Shown here: positions 1 to 8,449 of the stretch, in pieces | Position numbering within the stretch: position 1 is the stretch's first letter | Layout of the letters: each line of letters begins with the position of its first letter | Assembly (NCBI RefSeq): GCF_047228825.1 | Contig: NZ_JBFEGN010000009.1 | Span: 18,109 to 82,108 of the forward strand | DNA: 64,000 nucleotides | Direction: 5' to 3' | Origin: Siminovitchia sp047228825 | GTDB taxonomy: Bacteria > Bacillota > Bacilli > Bacillales > Bacillaceae_C | Notes under the pieces: generated by a model | What the model was told of the DNA's origin: nothing | What the model saw: the letters and a program-made list of their open reading frames with translations, nothing else | Databases searched by the model: none | Position numbers and translations under genes: made by a program

Positions 1-1607
1 GAGTCTTGACAAAAGATCTCTGTATATAAAACTTTTTGTCTGTTTTTCTCAAGGCCGTCGCGGGCGAGCGCTTTTTCCGTCCGGAGAACGGCTGATTCCA
101 TTGCGTAGCCCAATGAAACGATATCTGCGAGTTTCCCCAAAACTTCCTGTTCATTTTCCAGTGCTTTTCCATACTTCTGTGCCGCCAGCCCGGCAATCAT
201 GAGTGCTGCTTTCTTTGCCCCGCCCGTCAATTGTTTTTCCTGGGCGAGCGGCTCATCCCCGGGCTCTTCCGGCATGAGCATCATCAGTTCTTCCTGTAGG
301 CTTTGGGCCTTGGCTAGGAGCGGCAGTTCCCCTTTAAACGCTTTTCGCAAATAAGTGCCAGGAACGAGCAGGCGGTTAATTTCGTTTGTTCCTTCAAAGA
401 TCCGGTTGATCCTCGAATCCCGGTAAGCCCGTTCAATTTCGTATTCCTGCATGTATCCGTAGCCGCCGTGAATTTGCACACCTTCATCGACAACATGATC
501 GAGCACTTCCGTTGCGAACACTTTATTCAAGGAACATTCTATGGCATACTCCGCGATCGATTTCGCTACCTCCGTTCCGTTGTTGATCTCTTCTTCGGTC
601 AGCCGGCTCATCCGTTCTTCAAACAGGCCGACTGTACGGTACACCGAGCTTTCGGAAGCATAAAGCTCCGCACCAAGCGTTCCGAATTTTTCCTTCGTCA
701 AATTAAACTGGGAAATCGCCGTCTTAAATTGCTTGCGCTCGTTTGCATATTTCAGCGTAATTTCCAGCGCCCGTTTTGAGGCGCCAACTGCTCCGACACC
801 GAGCTTGTAACGGCCTATATTTAAAATATTGAACGCAATTTTATGGCCTTTCCCGATTTCGCCAAGCACGTTTTCAGCCGGAACCTGGGCATCGTCCAAA
901 ATAAGCGTTCTTGTCGAGGAACTTTTGATCCCCATTTTCTTTTCTTCGGCACCTGTTGAAACACCTGGAAAATCACGTTCCACGATAAATGCCGTAAAAT
1001 GCTCTCCGTCCACTTTGGCATATACGATAAATACATCAGCAAATGCCGAGTTCGTGATCCATTGTTTCTCCCCATTTAAAACATAGTGAGTCCCGGCATC
1101 ATTCAGTTTGGCTGTCGTTTTGGCCCCGAGCGCATCTGAACCCGAACCAGGCTCGGTCAGGGCATAAGCCGCCAACAGCTCCCCTGTCGCAAGTGAAGGC
1201 AAATATTTCCGCTTTTGCTCCTCATTTCCGAAAAGGACGATCGGCAAGGAACCAATGCCGACATGGGCCCCGTGGGAAATGGAAAATCCGCCGGCTTTTG
1301 ACATTTTTTCCGCAATAAGTGCCGAGCTGATTTTATCAAGTGCAAGTCCGCCATATTCCTCCGGTACGTCTGCTCCGAGCAGGCCAAGTTCTCCCGCCTG
1401 CTTCAACAGTTTGACAGAACGGTCAAATTCGTGGTTTTCCAGATGTTCGACTTGCGGCATTACCTCATTTGTTACAAAATCATCCGTCGTTTTGGCGATC
1501 ATTTTTTGTTCTTCTGTGAAATCTTCCGGAGTAAACAGTTGATCCGGTGTAATATCTTCTATTAAAAATGCCCCGCCTTTTACCAGCTTTTTCGTTTCTT
1601 TTTCCAT
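1..1607 (-). CDS. fadE: Acyl-CoA dehydrogenase FadE (partial, C-terminus outside window)
   Basis: FAD-dependent acyl-CoA dehydrogenase, the first oxidation step of fatty-acid beta-oxidation. About 535 codons are present and the reading frame runs off the window edge; the Bacillus subtilis protein is about 594 residues. The translation begins MEKETKKLVKGG and contains the family's YALTEPGSGSDA and GGYGYMQEYEIERAYRDSRI blocks (flavin and substrate binding) and a FEGTNEINR block. The ATG at 1607 has GGAGG about 8 nt upstream. The gene is last in fadN-fadA-fadE, 16 nt after fadA. This order is the known Bacillus fadNAE operon, so co-transcription from the FadR-controlled promoter upstream of fadN is inferred. 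Confidence 0.95.
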   Translation of the reverse strand, partial: MEKETKKLVKGGAFLIEDITPDQLFTPEDFTEEQKMIAKTTDDFVTNEVMPQVEHLENHEFDRSVKLLKQAGELGLLGADVPEEYGGLALDKISSALIAEKMSKAGGFSISHGAHVGIGSLPIVLFGNEEQKRKYLPSLATGELLAAYALTEPGSGSDALGAKTTAKLNDAGTHYVLNGEKQWITNSAFADVFIVYAKVDGEHFTAFIVERDFPGVSTGAEEKKMGIKSSSTRTLILDDAQVPAENVLGEIGKGHKIAFNILNIGRYKLGVGAVGASKRALEITLKYANERKQFKTAISQFNLTKEKFGTLGAELYASESSVYRTVGLFEERMSRLTEEEINNGTEVAKSIAEYAIECSLNKVFATEVLDHVVDEGVQIHGGYGYMQEYEIERAYRDSRINRIFEGTNEINRLLVPGTYLRKAFKGELPLLAKAQSLQEELMMLMPEEPGDEPLAQEKQLTGGAKKAALMIAGLAAQKYGKALENEQEVLGKLADIVSLGYAMESAVLRTEKALARDGLEKNRQKVLYTEIFCQD

Positions 1608-1623
1608 GATGACAACCTCCCTT

Positions 1624-2802
1624 TTAGGATAGCAATTCAAATACGCCTGCGGCTCCCATGCCGCCCCCGATACACATGGTCACTACGCCAAACTGGACAT
1701 TTCTTCTCTTCATTTCATGGGCCAGAGTCAAGGTAAGCTTTGTGCCCGTGCAACCGAGCGGATGGCCAAGTGCAATAGCGCCCCCGTTGACGTTTACGAT
1801 CTCCTCATTTAGGCCAAGCTCGCGGATCACCTGAATCGCCTGTGATGCAAAAGCTTCATTCAATTCAAACAACCCGATGTCGGACAGCTCCAGGCCCGCC
1901 AGTTGGAGTGCTTTGGGTATGGCTTTTACAGGCCCTACGCCCATGATTTCGGGCGGAACACCCGCCACGGCGAACGAGCGGAATTTTACCAGCGGCTTCA
2001 GTCCGAGAGAGTCGGCCTTTTCACGGTCCATGACCATTACGGCTGCCGCCCCGTCACTCGTTTGTGATGAATTTCCCGCTGTCACCGAGCCGTTTACGGA
2101 AAAAGCGGGACGCAGCTTGGCAAGCACTTCCATATTCGTGTCAGGGCGGACTCCTTCGTCCCTGGAAAAACGGACTTGCTTTTCTTGAAGCTTGTGATCC
2201 GGCCCCACCGATCTGATCGCTACATCAACCGGAACGATCTCATCGTCAAATTTTCCTTCGCCGATCGCCTTCGCCGCTTTTTGATGGCTCCGAACGGCAA
2301 ATGCGTCCTGGTCTTCCCGGGTTACGCCAAATTGTTTGGCCACTTGTTCTGCGGTATGGCCCATGCTCATATAATATTCCGGAGCTGATTGGACAAGCTC
2401 CACATTCGGCCGGACGATATGTCCTGTCATCGGAACGAGGCTCATCGATTCCGCGCCGCCTGCAATGATTGTATCGGATGCTCCCAACATGATTCTTTCG
2501 GCCGCATAAGCGATCGACTGCAATCCCGAAGAGCAAAACCGGTTGATGGTAATGCCCGGAACATCATCCGGCAGGCCCGCAAGCCCGCCTATATTCCTTG
2601 CCATATTGAGACCTTGCTCCGCTTCGGGAACGGCGCATCCGAAAATGACATCATCAATATTGCCATTATAATCGCCCGCCCGCTTCAGTGTTTCCTTAAC
2701 TGCGAGCGCCCCAAGATCATCCGGCCGCACTTGGGCAAGCGTCCCCTTTTTCGCTTTTCCGACCGGCGTCCTGGCACCGGCCACGATGACTGCTTCACGC
2801 AT
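1624..2802 (-). CDS. fadA: Acetyl-CoA C-acyltransferase (thiolase) FadA
   Basis: Thiolase of beta-oxidation; cleaves 3-ketoacyl-CoA with CoA to give acetyl-CoA and a shortened acyl-CoA. About 392 residues, the usual length. The nucleophilic cysteine lies in NRFCSSGLQS near residue 90. The C-terminal catalytic blocks NEAFASQ, GGAIALGHPLGCTG (His) and CIGGGMGAAGVF (second Cys) are all present, so it should be active. Two adjacent ATGs are possible; the second (2802) is 6 nt from AGGAGG and is preferred over the first (2805). Sits between fadN and fadE in one operon. Confidence 0.96.
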   Translation of the reverse strand: MREAVIVAGARTPVGKAKKGTLAQVRPDDLGALAVKETLKRAGDYNGNIDDVIFGCAVPEAEQGLNMARNIGGLAGLPDDVPGITINRFCSSGLQSIAYAAERIMLGASDTIIAGGAESMSLVPMTGHIVRPNVELVQSAPEYYMSMGHTAEQVAKQFGVTREDQDAFAVRSHQKAAKAIGEGKFDDEIVPVDVAIRSVGPDHKLQEKQVRFSRDEGVRPDTNMEVLAKLRPAFSVNGSVTAGNSSQTSDGAAAVMVMDREKADSLGLKPLVKFRSFAVAGVPPEIMGVGPVKAIPKALQLAGLELSDIGLFELNEAFASQAIQVIRELGLNEEIVNVNGGAIALGHPLGCTGTKLTLTLAHEMKRRNVQFGVVTMCIGGGMGAAGVFELLS

Positions 2803-2834
2803 CATATTCCTCCTCGCTTTCTAACAATCTATGA

Positions 2835-5219
2835 TCAGTTTCGTAACGGTTTTCCTTTCACGAGCATGTGCTGCATGCGCTGCTGGGATTTCGGATCTGC
2901 CGCGAGACTGAGGAAGGCTTCCCTTTCAAGATCGAGCAAATATTGTTCATCCACTTCCGTTCCGAACGGCACTTTTCCGCCAGCAATGACATATGCCAGT
3001 TTTTTCGCTATTTTCATATCATGTTCTGATAGGTAGCCTGAAAGCCGCATCGCTTCCGCACCAAGCAGTAAAGTGGCGTATCCTGTTTCCCCCGTAACCG
3101 GGATTTTTTCACGGACCGGCGGCCTGTATCCTTTTTTATGAAGCTCAAGGACAACCTGTTTCGCATCATGGATTAAATGGTCGCCGTTGATGGAAATGCC
3201 GTCCAAATCATTCAAAAAGCAATTTTCGGCTGCTTCTTCGGCCGATGTGGATACTTTTGCCATCGCAATCGTTTCAAATACTTTGTTTGCCACTTTTTGC
3301 AAATCTACTTCTATTGCTTCCGGCAAGCTTTTTAATGTTTTGATGTAAAGTTCTTTATTTCCGCCGCCGCCCGGGATCAGGCCTACCCCTGTTTCAACAA
3401 GGCCCATATACGTTTCCAGCGATGCCTGTATGCGTGCTGCAGGCAGACATACTTCCGCCCCGCCGCCGAGCGTCATGCCAAATGGAGCTGCTACAACCGG
3501 CTTTTCGCTGTACTTGATGTTCATCATCGCCTGCTGGAATTGGCGGACGACAAGATCAACTTCATAAATATCATCATCCTGGGCCGCCATCAAAATCATT
3601 GCCAGGTTGGCACCCACACAGAAATTTTTCCCCTGGTTGCCAATCACAAGGCCCTTAAAATGCTTTTCCGTTTCTTCAATCGCGTAATTGATCATTTGAA
3701 TAATGTCAAAACCGATGGCGTTGCTTTTCGAATGAAATTCAAGCAGCGCAACACCGTCGCCAATATCCATGAAACTGGCGCCTGCGTTTTTCTTCAACAC
3801 TTTTCCTTGTTTTTTTAGCAGCCTCAAGTCTATAACTTTCGGATTCAAGCTTTCTTCCTTATATACACCACTGTTGTAATATTGCTTTCCGGCTTCCGTT
3901 TCTTTGTAAAAACTGGCATCTTTGCGGGCAACCATGTCTTTTACCCAGCCTGGAACCTGGATGCCGTCCGCTTCCATTTTTTGTACGGACTGTTCTACCC
4001 CAATTGCATCCCACATTTCAAACGGTCCGAGTTCCCAGCCGAACCCCCATTTCATGGCCCGGTCAATCGAGACAATATCATCGGCGATTTCCCCAAGCAG
4101 TTCAGCAGAAATGGCCAAAACGGGAGCGGTGATGTTCCAGAGCAATTTTCCTGCCCGGTCTTCCGAATAGATAAGCGCTTTCAACTTGTTTTTCGTGCCT
4201 TTGGCCTGTTTCGCCATTTCAAGAGACGGGGTATTCAGTTTCTTTCTTGGTTCGTATTCCATCGTTTCGGGGTTGAGTTCAAGGATTTCCTTTCCTTTTT
4301 TCAAATAAAAGCCTTGCCCCGATTTACTTCCAAGCCACCCATTTTCAAGCATTTTCATCATGAAGCCCGGCACTTTAAATACTTCTTTTTCTTTGCCTTC
4401 GACTTGTTCGTAGACATTGTTTGCAACGTGCACAAAGGTGTCGAGACCGACCACATCGAGAGTCCGGAATGTAGCGCTTTTGGGTCTTCCGATGAGCGGC
4501 CCGGTCACCGAATCCACTTCCCCGATGCTGTATCCGCCCTTAGACATTTCCCTTACAGCCACGAGCAGGCCGTATGTCCCGATCCTGTTGGCAATAAAGT
4601 TCGGCGTATCTTTTGCAATAACGACCCCTTTGCCAAGCACATCCTCACTGAATTTCTTCATAAAAGCCAATGCTTCGGGATCGGTTTTTCCTGTCGGAAT
4701 AATTTCCAGCAGCTTCAAATAACGGGGCGGGTTAAAAAAGTGAGTGCCCATAAAGTGCTTTTGGAAATCCTCCGTACGTCCTTCGGCCATTGCTTCAACC
4801 GAAATTCCGGAAGTATTGGAAGTAACGAGCGTCCCCGGCTTTCTGTATTGGTCAATCTGTTCAAACACGTGCTTTTTAACCGCAAGATTTTCAACAACGA
4901 CTTCAATAATCCAATCCACTTCTGCGAGTTTTTCCAAATCATCTTCCAAATTTCCGGCAGTAATGAGGTTGATGTGCTTTTTGCTGGACAGCGGTGCCGG
5001 CTTTTGTTTTAACAGCTTTTTTAAAGCCTGCTCCGCATTTCGGTTCCGCACCTTTTTGTCTTCAAGCGTCAGGCCTTTCGCCTTCTCTTCTGCAGTCAGC
5101 TCTTTCGGTACGATATCCAACAGGATGACAGGGATCCCCACGTTGGCAAGATGGGCAGCAATGCCGGAACCCATGACGCCGGATCCAAGAACTGCCGCTT
5201 TTTGAATGCGAAATGACAA
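2835..5219 (-). CDS. fadN: 3-hydroxyacyl-CoA dehydrogenase / enoyl-CoA hydratase FadN
   Basis: Bifunctional beta-oxidation enzyme. The N-terminal half carries the NAD-binding motif VLGSGVMGSGIAAHLANVG and the 3-hydroxyacyl-CoA dehydrogenase domains; the C-terminal third is a crotonase/enoyl-CoA hydratase-like domain (GMTLGGGAEVCL, GLIPGGGGNKE). The best start is TTG at 5219, giving 794 residues (B. subtilis about 789): it lies 7 nt from AGGAGG (5227-5232), and the protein then begins near the family start. A longer frame would start at 5258, inside the FadR palindrome, and is rejected. First gene of fadN-fadA-fadE. Confidence 0.95.
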   Translation of the reverse strand: MSFRIQKAAVLGSGVMGSGIAAHLANVGIPVILLDIVPKELTAEEKAKGLTLEDKKVRNRNAEQALKKLLKQKPAPLSSKKHINLITAGNLEDDLEKLAEVDWIIEVVVENLAVKKHVFEQIDQYRKPGTLVTSNTSGISVEAMAEGRTEDFQKHFMGTHFFNPPRYLKLLEIIPTGKTDPEALAFMKKFSEDVLGKGVVIAKDTPNFIANRIGTYGLLVAVREMSKGGYSIGEVDSVTGPLIGRPKSATFRTLDVVGLDTFVHVANNVYEQVEGKEKEVFKVPGFMMKMLENGWLGSKSGQGFYLKKGKEILELNPETMEYEPRKKLNTPSLEMAKQAKGTKNKLKALIYSEDRAGKLLWNITAPVLAISAELLGEIADDIVSIDRAMKWGFGWELGPFEMWDAIGVEQSVQKMEADGIQVPGWVKDMVARKDASFYKETEAGKQYYNSGVYKEESLNPKVIDLRLLKKQGKVLKKNAGASFMDIGDGVALLEFHSKSNAIGFDIIQMINYAIEETEKHFKGLVIGNQGKNFCVGANLAMILMAAQDDDIYEVDLVVRQFQQAMMNIKYSEKPVVAAPFGMTLGGGAEVCLPAARIQASLETYMGLVETGVGLIPGGGGNKELYIKTLKSLPEAIEVDLQKVANKVFETIAMAKVSTSAEEAAENCFLNDLDGISINGDHLIHDAKQVVLELHKKGYRPPVREKIPVTGETGYATLLLGAEAMRLSGYLSEHDMKIAKKLAYVIAGGKVPFGTEVDEQYLLDLEREAFLSLAADPKSQQRMQHMLVKGKPLRN

Positions 5220-5243
5220 TGCAATTCCTCCTCTGCAACTTTT

Positions 5244-5261
5244 TGAATGAATGCTCATTCA
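5244..5261 (-). promoter_or_regulatory. FadR-type operator upstream of fadN
   Basis: A perfect inverted repeat TGAATGA-ATGC-TCATTCA lies 25 bp upstream of the fadN start codon. It matches the known Bacillus FadR (TetR family) operator of the form TGAATGA-N4-TCATTCA. It should repress the fad operon until long-chain acyl-CoA releases FadR. The site is read directly; the regulator is not in the window. Confidence 0.85.
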
Positions 5262-5525
5262 TTTTATTTTTAAAAAAAACCTCATTGGTAAAATGAGTAT
5301 CGTTATTTATTAATATATCGGAATTTTTGACGTGACGCAATCCATTATATGAAAATATTTTTTTTTATCATAAAAAGGACGTTCCCCTATCGTATATTCT
5401 TCCCGGTTGATTCCGCAAAGATTTGCAATGATGATGCCACTTTTTGATAAGAAAACAAGCCCTATGCATAAAACAATTTTTTCCACAAAGACTATTATTG
5501 CAAAACCATTTAAGGAGGGAAACGA

Positions 5526-5801
5526 ATGCAAAACGAACAAATGCATCCACAGCAAGCACAAAATCAGCAGCCGATCATGGAACAGCCGCCCCACGTCATT
5601 ACGACGAAAGATTTGGCCTATATTAATGATATGCTGGCGTGGAATTTGCTGACGATGAAAAAAGCCCATTTCTTTGCGCAGCAATGCCAGGACACAGAAA
5701 TTAAATCCGAATTGGATCAATGCGGGCAAATGCATCAGCGGCATTATGAAATGCTGATGGCCCATTTGCAGGAAAAACAACAGAACAACCAATTCATGTA
5801 A
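5526..5801 (+). CDS. CotF-family spore coat protein (YusN-like)
   Basis: A 91-residue protein of the CotF family. The N-terminus is Gln/Pro-rich, and the core runs TTKDLAYINDMLAWNLLTMK followed by a helix containing HRHYEML-type residues, as in ferritin-like CotF domains. A YusN coat-like gene lies close to fadN in B. subtilis, which supports the call. GGAGG sits about 9 nt before the ATG. It is followed 20 nt later by a second CotF-like gene, probably co-transcribed. No catalytic residues are expected; a structural spore-coat role is inferred from the family. I could not identify a convincing sporulation promoter in the 260 bp upstream. Confidence 0.75.
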   Translation: MQNEQMHPQQAQNQQPIMEQPPHVITTKDLAYINDMLAWNLLTMKKAHFFAQQCQDTEIKSELDQCGQMHQRHYEMLMAHLQEKQQNNQFM

Positions 5802-5821
5802 GCCGGAAAGGAGCAATCACG

Positions 5822-6175
5822 TTGCAAATGAATCAAAACCATCAGGCCGGCCGCAAAATCCAAAATCCGGCCGCACAAGTCCCGAAAACGCCACAAATGA
5901 ATGACAGGGATTTTACGAATGACATGCTTTCTACGGAAAAATACATGACAAGGAGCTATGCAGTTGCGCTGCACGAAGCAAGCCACCAGCATTTATACGA
6001 CGACTTGCTGACGATTTTTAATGAGACCCAGCATGCACAGCGGAGACTGTTTGAACTCATGTTCCAAAAAGGCTGGTATTCATTCGATGCCGAAACCGAG
6101 CAAAAAATCCAGCAATCGTATCAGCAGCATGCCGGATATACAAATCAATTTCCGTATAGCGGGAATGTACAGTAA
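5822..6175 (+). CDS. CotF-family spore coat protein
   Basis: A 117-residue second CotF-like protein. An Asn/Gln/Pro-rich leader of about 35 residues precedes the core DRDFTNDMLSTEKYMTRSY and the helix pair ETQHAQRRLFELMFQKGWY, typical of CotF/YusN-like coat proteins; the tail is Gln/His/Tyr-rich. TTG at 5822 is the likely start, 8 nt after AAGGAG; an in-frame ATG follows at 5828. It is the last gene before a strong hairpin terminator. Spore-coat localisation is inferred from the family. Confidence 0.75.
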   Translation: MQMNQNHQAGRKIQNPAAQVPKTPQMNDRDFTNDMLSTEKYMTRSYAVALHEASHQHLYDDLLTIFNETQHAQRRLFELMFQKGWYSFDAETEQKIQQSYQQHAGYTNQFPYSGNVQ

Positions 6176-6183
6176 GGGATCTT

Positions 6184-6211
6184 AAGAAAGACGCTGGCGC
6201 GTCTTTCTTTG
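6184..6211 (+). terminator. Rho-independent terminator after the CotF-like pair
   Basis: A perfect 11-bp stem, AAGAAAGACGC / GCGTCTTTCTT, with loop TGGC and following T residues, starts 8 nt after the stop codon. The hairpin is also the left end of a dispersed repeat that recurs near 32.9 kb. Confidence 0.75.
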
Positions 6212-6273
6212 AGATGTGAGGCAAGAGGTTGGAATTGATTAAATTGGCGAACTGCCAATTTATACTTTTCTTT
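6184..6273. repeat. Dispersed repeat A, copy 1
   Basis: About 90 bp: the AAGAAAGACGC hairpin, a short G/A-rich stretch, GAGGTTGGA-TTGATTAAATTGGCGA, and TGCCAATTTAT. Copy 2 at 32915-33005 keeps all blocks in the same order and orientation with scattered differences. No coding potential. It ends before cotA. Confidence 0.7.
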
Positions 6274-6375
6274 GGAAAAAGCAGGCCATGGCGGTCTGCT
6301 TTTCTTTTTTAACGAGGGGGGCGGAAGTTGGGATTTGCATGCTGAAATTGATTTTGTTTTTATCCATTATGCATG

Positions 6376-7938
6376 CTATCGTTCATGCTTTTTCCCGACA
6401 ACCCTCATCGGCCTCATCATGTCATAATCTTCATGTTCTAAAATATGGCAATGCCACACGTAATCCCCGGTGTATTCCTTAAATTCCATGATGATACTTG
6501 TAACCATCCCGGGATCAGCTCTTACTGTGTCTTTCCAGCCTCTTTCAGATTCATCCGGCGCAATTTCCGGCCCTGTATAAATAATTGATCCATTTTCTTG
6601 AAATCGTTCCAGATCAAACGGCCTTCGGTGTAAAACTTTAAATTGAACAAGGTGAATATGAATGGGATGGGGAAATGCCGTCAAATTAATAAATTTCCAT
6701 ACTTCTGTACTGCCACGAACCGGTTTTTCCGTCACGAGGTCATCCCACATGCGATTGTCGAGCAGAAGAACCGGCCTTTCATATTGGTCCGTAATGGCGC
6801 TTAAAGTAAGCAGCCGTGTTTTATCGGCCGCATCTTCCGTTAATTGCTGCCCGGAATCCATTTTCACGGGAATTTCACTTGTATCTTTTTCAGAAAGCGG
6901 CAAGGTGACATCAAACCTCATGATGACCCCCATATCACCCTCTGAATTCGTATTTTGAAGAATGAGCTTTTTCCCCTGGAATGTCGAAAAATCAACGAGA
7001 ATTTCCGTCCTCTCCGCCGGCTCCAATGAAACAGTCTCCAATTTCACCGGTTTTTCCAACAGCCCTCCGTCCGTTGCAATTTGATAAAACTCCCGTCCGT
7101 CTCCAAGCTTTAATGTATAAGAATTCGTATTGGAAGCGTTTAAAATTCTCAATCGATACCTCCGCGGCTCTACCTTCAGACGCGGCCAAAGTTTACCATT
7201 CACGGAGATCGTATTTCCGATAAAAAAAGGTTGGACCGAAGGATTTACAGGCGCAGGAGGATCCGAATTTTGCGGATAAAATAGTGAACCGTCAGGATTA
7301 AAGGATTTGTCCTGAATCATCAACGGAACATCAAATTTGCCACTCGGCAATTTTAGTCTCTTCTCAATGGGATCCCGAATCAAATAAAACCCCGAAAGGC
7401 CGGCATAAACATTCAATCTCGTAATCCCGATTGCATGGTCATGATACCAAAGCGTGGCCCCTCTTTGACGATTTGGATATTCGTATATTTTTCTTTTAAA
7501 AGCCGGCCCGGTCCGGGCAAAATCTCGCGAAAACCACGCTTCAGGATAACCATCGCTGTCTGAAGCGACATGGGCCCCGTGAAGATGCACAACAGTCCGG
7601 ACTTCAGGGTTCCCCATTGTTCCGTGAAGGGTTCTGTCCACGGGGAAAAGGTGTTTTTCCGGCAGCTTATTCATCCACTTTACATAAACCGGTTTGTTTG
7701 TTTCGGTTTCAATCGTCGGACCCGGAAACATGCCATTATACCCCCATACAGTGGAAGGCGGGAAAAATTTATGAAACTGATGCCTCGTTTCGTTCATGGT
7801 GATTTCATAATAGACTTTATCTTCTTTGCGGTGTTTCGGTTTTGCTGTTTCCGGGATGGGCAATTCATCCACAAATTTGGGAATTGTTTCCGGTTTTGAA
7901 GGGTCAACAGTCATTGCAGGCTGCTTGGTGGTTTCCAT
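6376..7938 (-). CDS. cotA: CotA-type multicopper oxidase (spore coat laccase)
   Basis: A 520-residue three-cupredoxin multicopper oxidase, close to the length of B. subtilis CotA (513). All four copper-ligand motifs are visible: HLHG (His118, His120), WYHDHA, PHPIHIHL, and WHCHILEHEDYDMM, which supplies the T1 Cys, two His and axial Met. The N-terminus has no signal peptide, as in CotA, where the protein is placed in the outer coat. Known role of the family: oxidation of phenolics or bilirubin with reduction of O2 to water, giving brown pigment and UV protection. Start ATG 7938, downstream of GGGAGGTGTGAT. Monocistronic. Confidence 0.93.
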   Translation of the reverse strand: METTKQPAMTVDPSKPETIPKFVDELPIPETAKPKHRKEDKVYYEITMNETRHQFHKFFPPSTVWGYNGMFPGPTIETETNKPVYVKWMNKLPEKHLFPVDRTLHGTMGNPEVRTVVHLHGAHVASDSDGYPEAWFSRDFARTGPAFKRKIYEYPNRQRGATLWYHDHAIGITRLNVYAGLSGFYLIRDPIEKRLKLPSGKFDVPLMIQDKSFNPDGSLFYPQNSDPPAPVNPSVQPFFIGNTISVNGKLWPRLKVEPRRYRLRILNASNTNSYTLKLGDGREFYQIATDGGLLEKPVKLETVSLEPAERTEILVDFSTFQGKKLILQNTNSEGDMGVIMRFDVTLPLSEKDTSEIPVKMDSGQQLTEDAADKTRLLTLSAITDQYERPVLLLDNRMWDDLVTEKPVRGSTEVWKFINLTAFPHPIHIHLVQFKVLHRRPFDLERFQENGSIIYTGPEIAPDESERGWKDTVRADPGMVTSIIMEFKEYTGDYVWHCHILEHEDYDMMRPMRVVGKKHER

Positions 7939-7981
7939 TCTTTAAATCACACCTCCCTTGTTTATTTATGCCGTGTTATGC

Positions 7982-8006
7982 AAAAAGCCCTGTTTTGAAA
8001 CAGGGC
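7982..8006 (-). terminator. Terminator downstream of the aldehyde dehydrogenase remnant
   Basis: Stem GCCCTGTTT / AAACAGGGC, followed on the minus strand by TTTTT. It lies 67 bp after the remnant's stop codon, so the original gene's terminator survived although most of the gene is gone. Confidence 0.75.
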
Positions 8007-8072
8007 ATGTGCGGACTCTTTTTTTATATATAAAAGACCAGCTTTGCGAACATCGCTCTGCTGGCCCAATAC

Positions 8073-8327
8073 TTATTCTTTAAACCACCCGGACGGTCCA
8101 ACGTCCATATTGATATTAATTTGTTTGATCTTTTGAAAGTCTTCAAGACCATACGTACCGAGACTGCGGCCGATACCGCTTTGCTTATAGCCGCCCCACG
8201 GCGCTTCGACAAACGTCGGATGGTACGTGTTGATCCAGGTAATGCCCGCACGCAATTTCTTAATAACGCGCATGGCGCGTGCCCCATCTTTTGTAAAAAC
8301 TCCTCCGGCCAGCCCTCGTTCGATATT
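8073..8327 (-). pseudogene. C-terminal remnant of a betaine-aldehyde-dehydrogenase-like gene
   Basis: About 84 codons of an aldehyde dehydrogenase C-terminus remain: LAGGVFTKD, then LRAGITWINTYHP, APWGGYKQSGIGRSLG and a KQININ end, closest to GbsA-type glycine-betaine aldehyde dehydrogenases. The frame closes with a stop just upstream of NIERGLAGG. The catalytic Cys/Glu and the NAD-binding domain (about 400 residues) are absent. A real deletion remnant, with its terminator still in place. No partner gbsB is present. Confidence 0.85.
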
Positions 8328-8449
8328 TTTTATTTATTCGCAAAAATCATTCCAACTATTAATCCCATTCTAAAGTATAAAAATAAGTCACCTTTGCATC
8401 TTTTGTGATTTTAACGATGCAAAAGTGACTTAAGATTTATTTTTGAATT

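Noticed and set aside
3882..5012. Plus-strand 376-codon frame
   Set aside because: It lies antisense to fadN, which has complete domains; the Phe/His-rich translation is typical of an antisense shadow.
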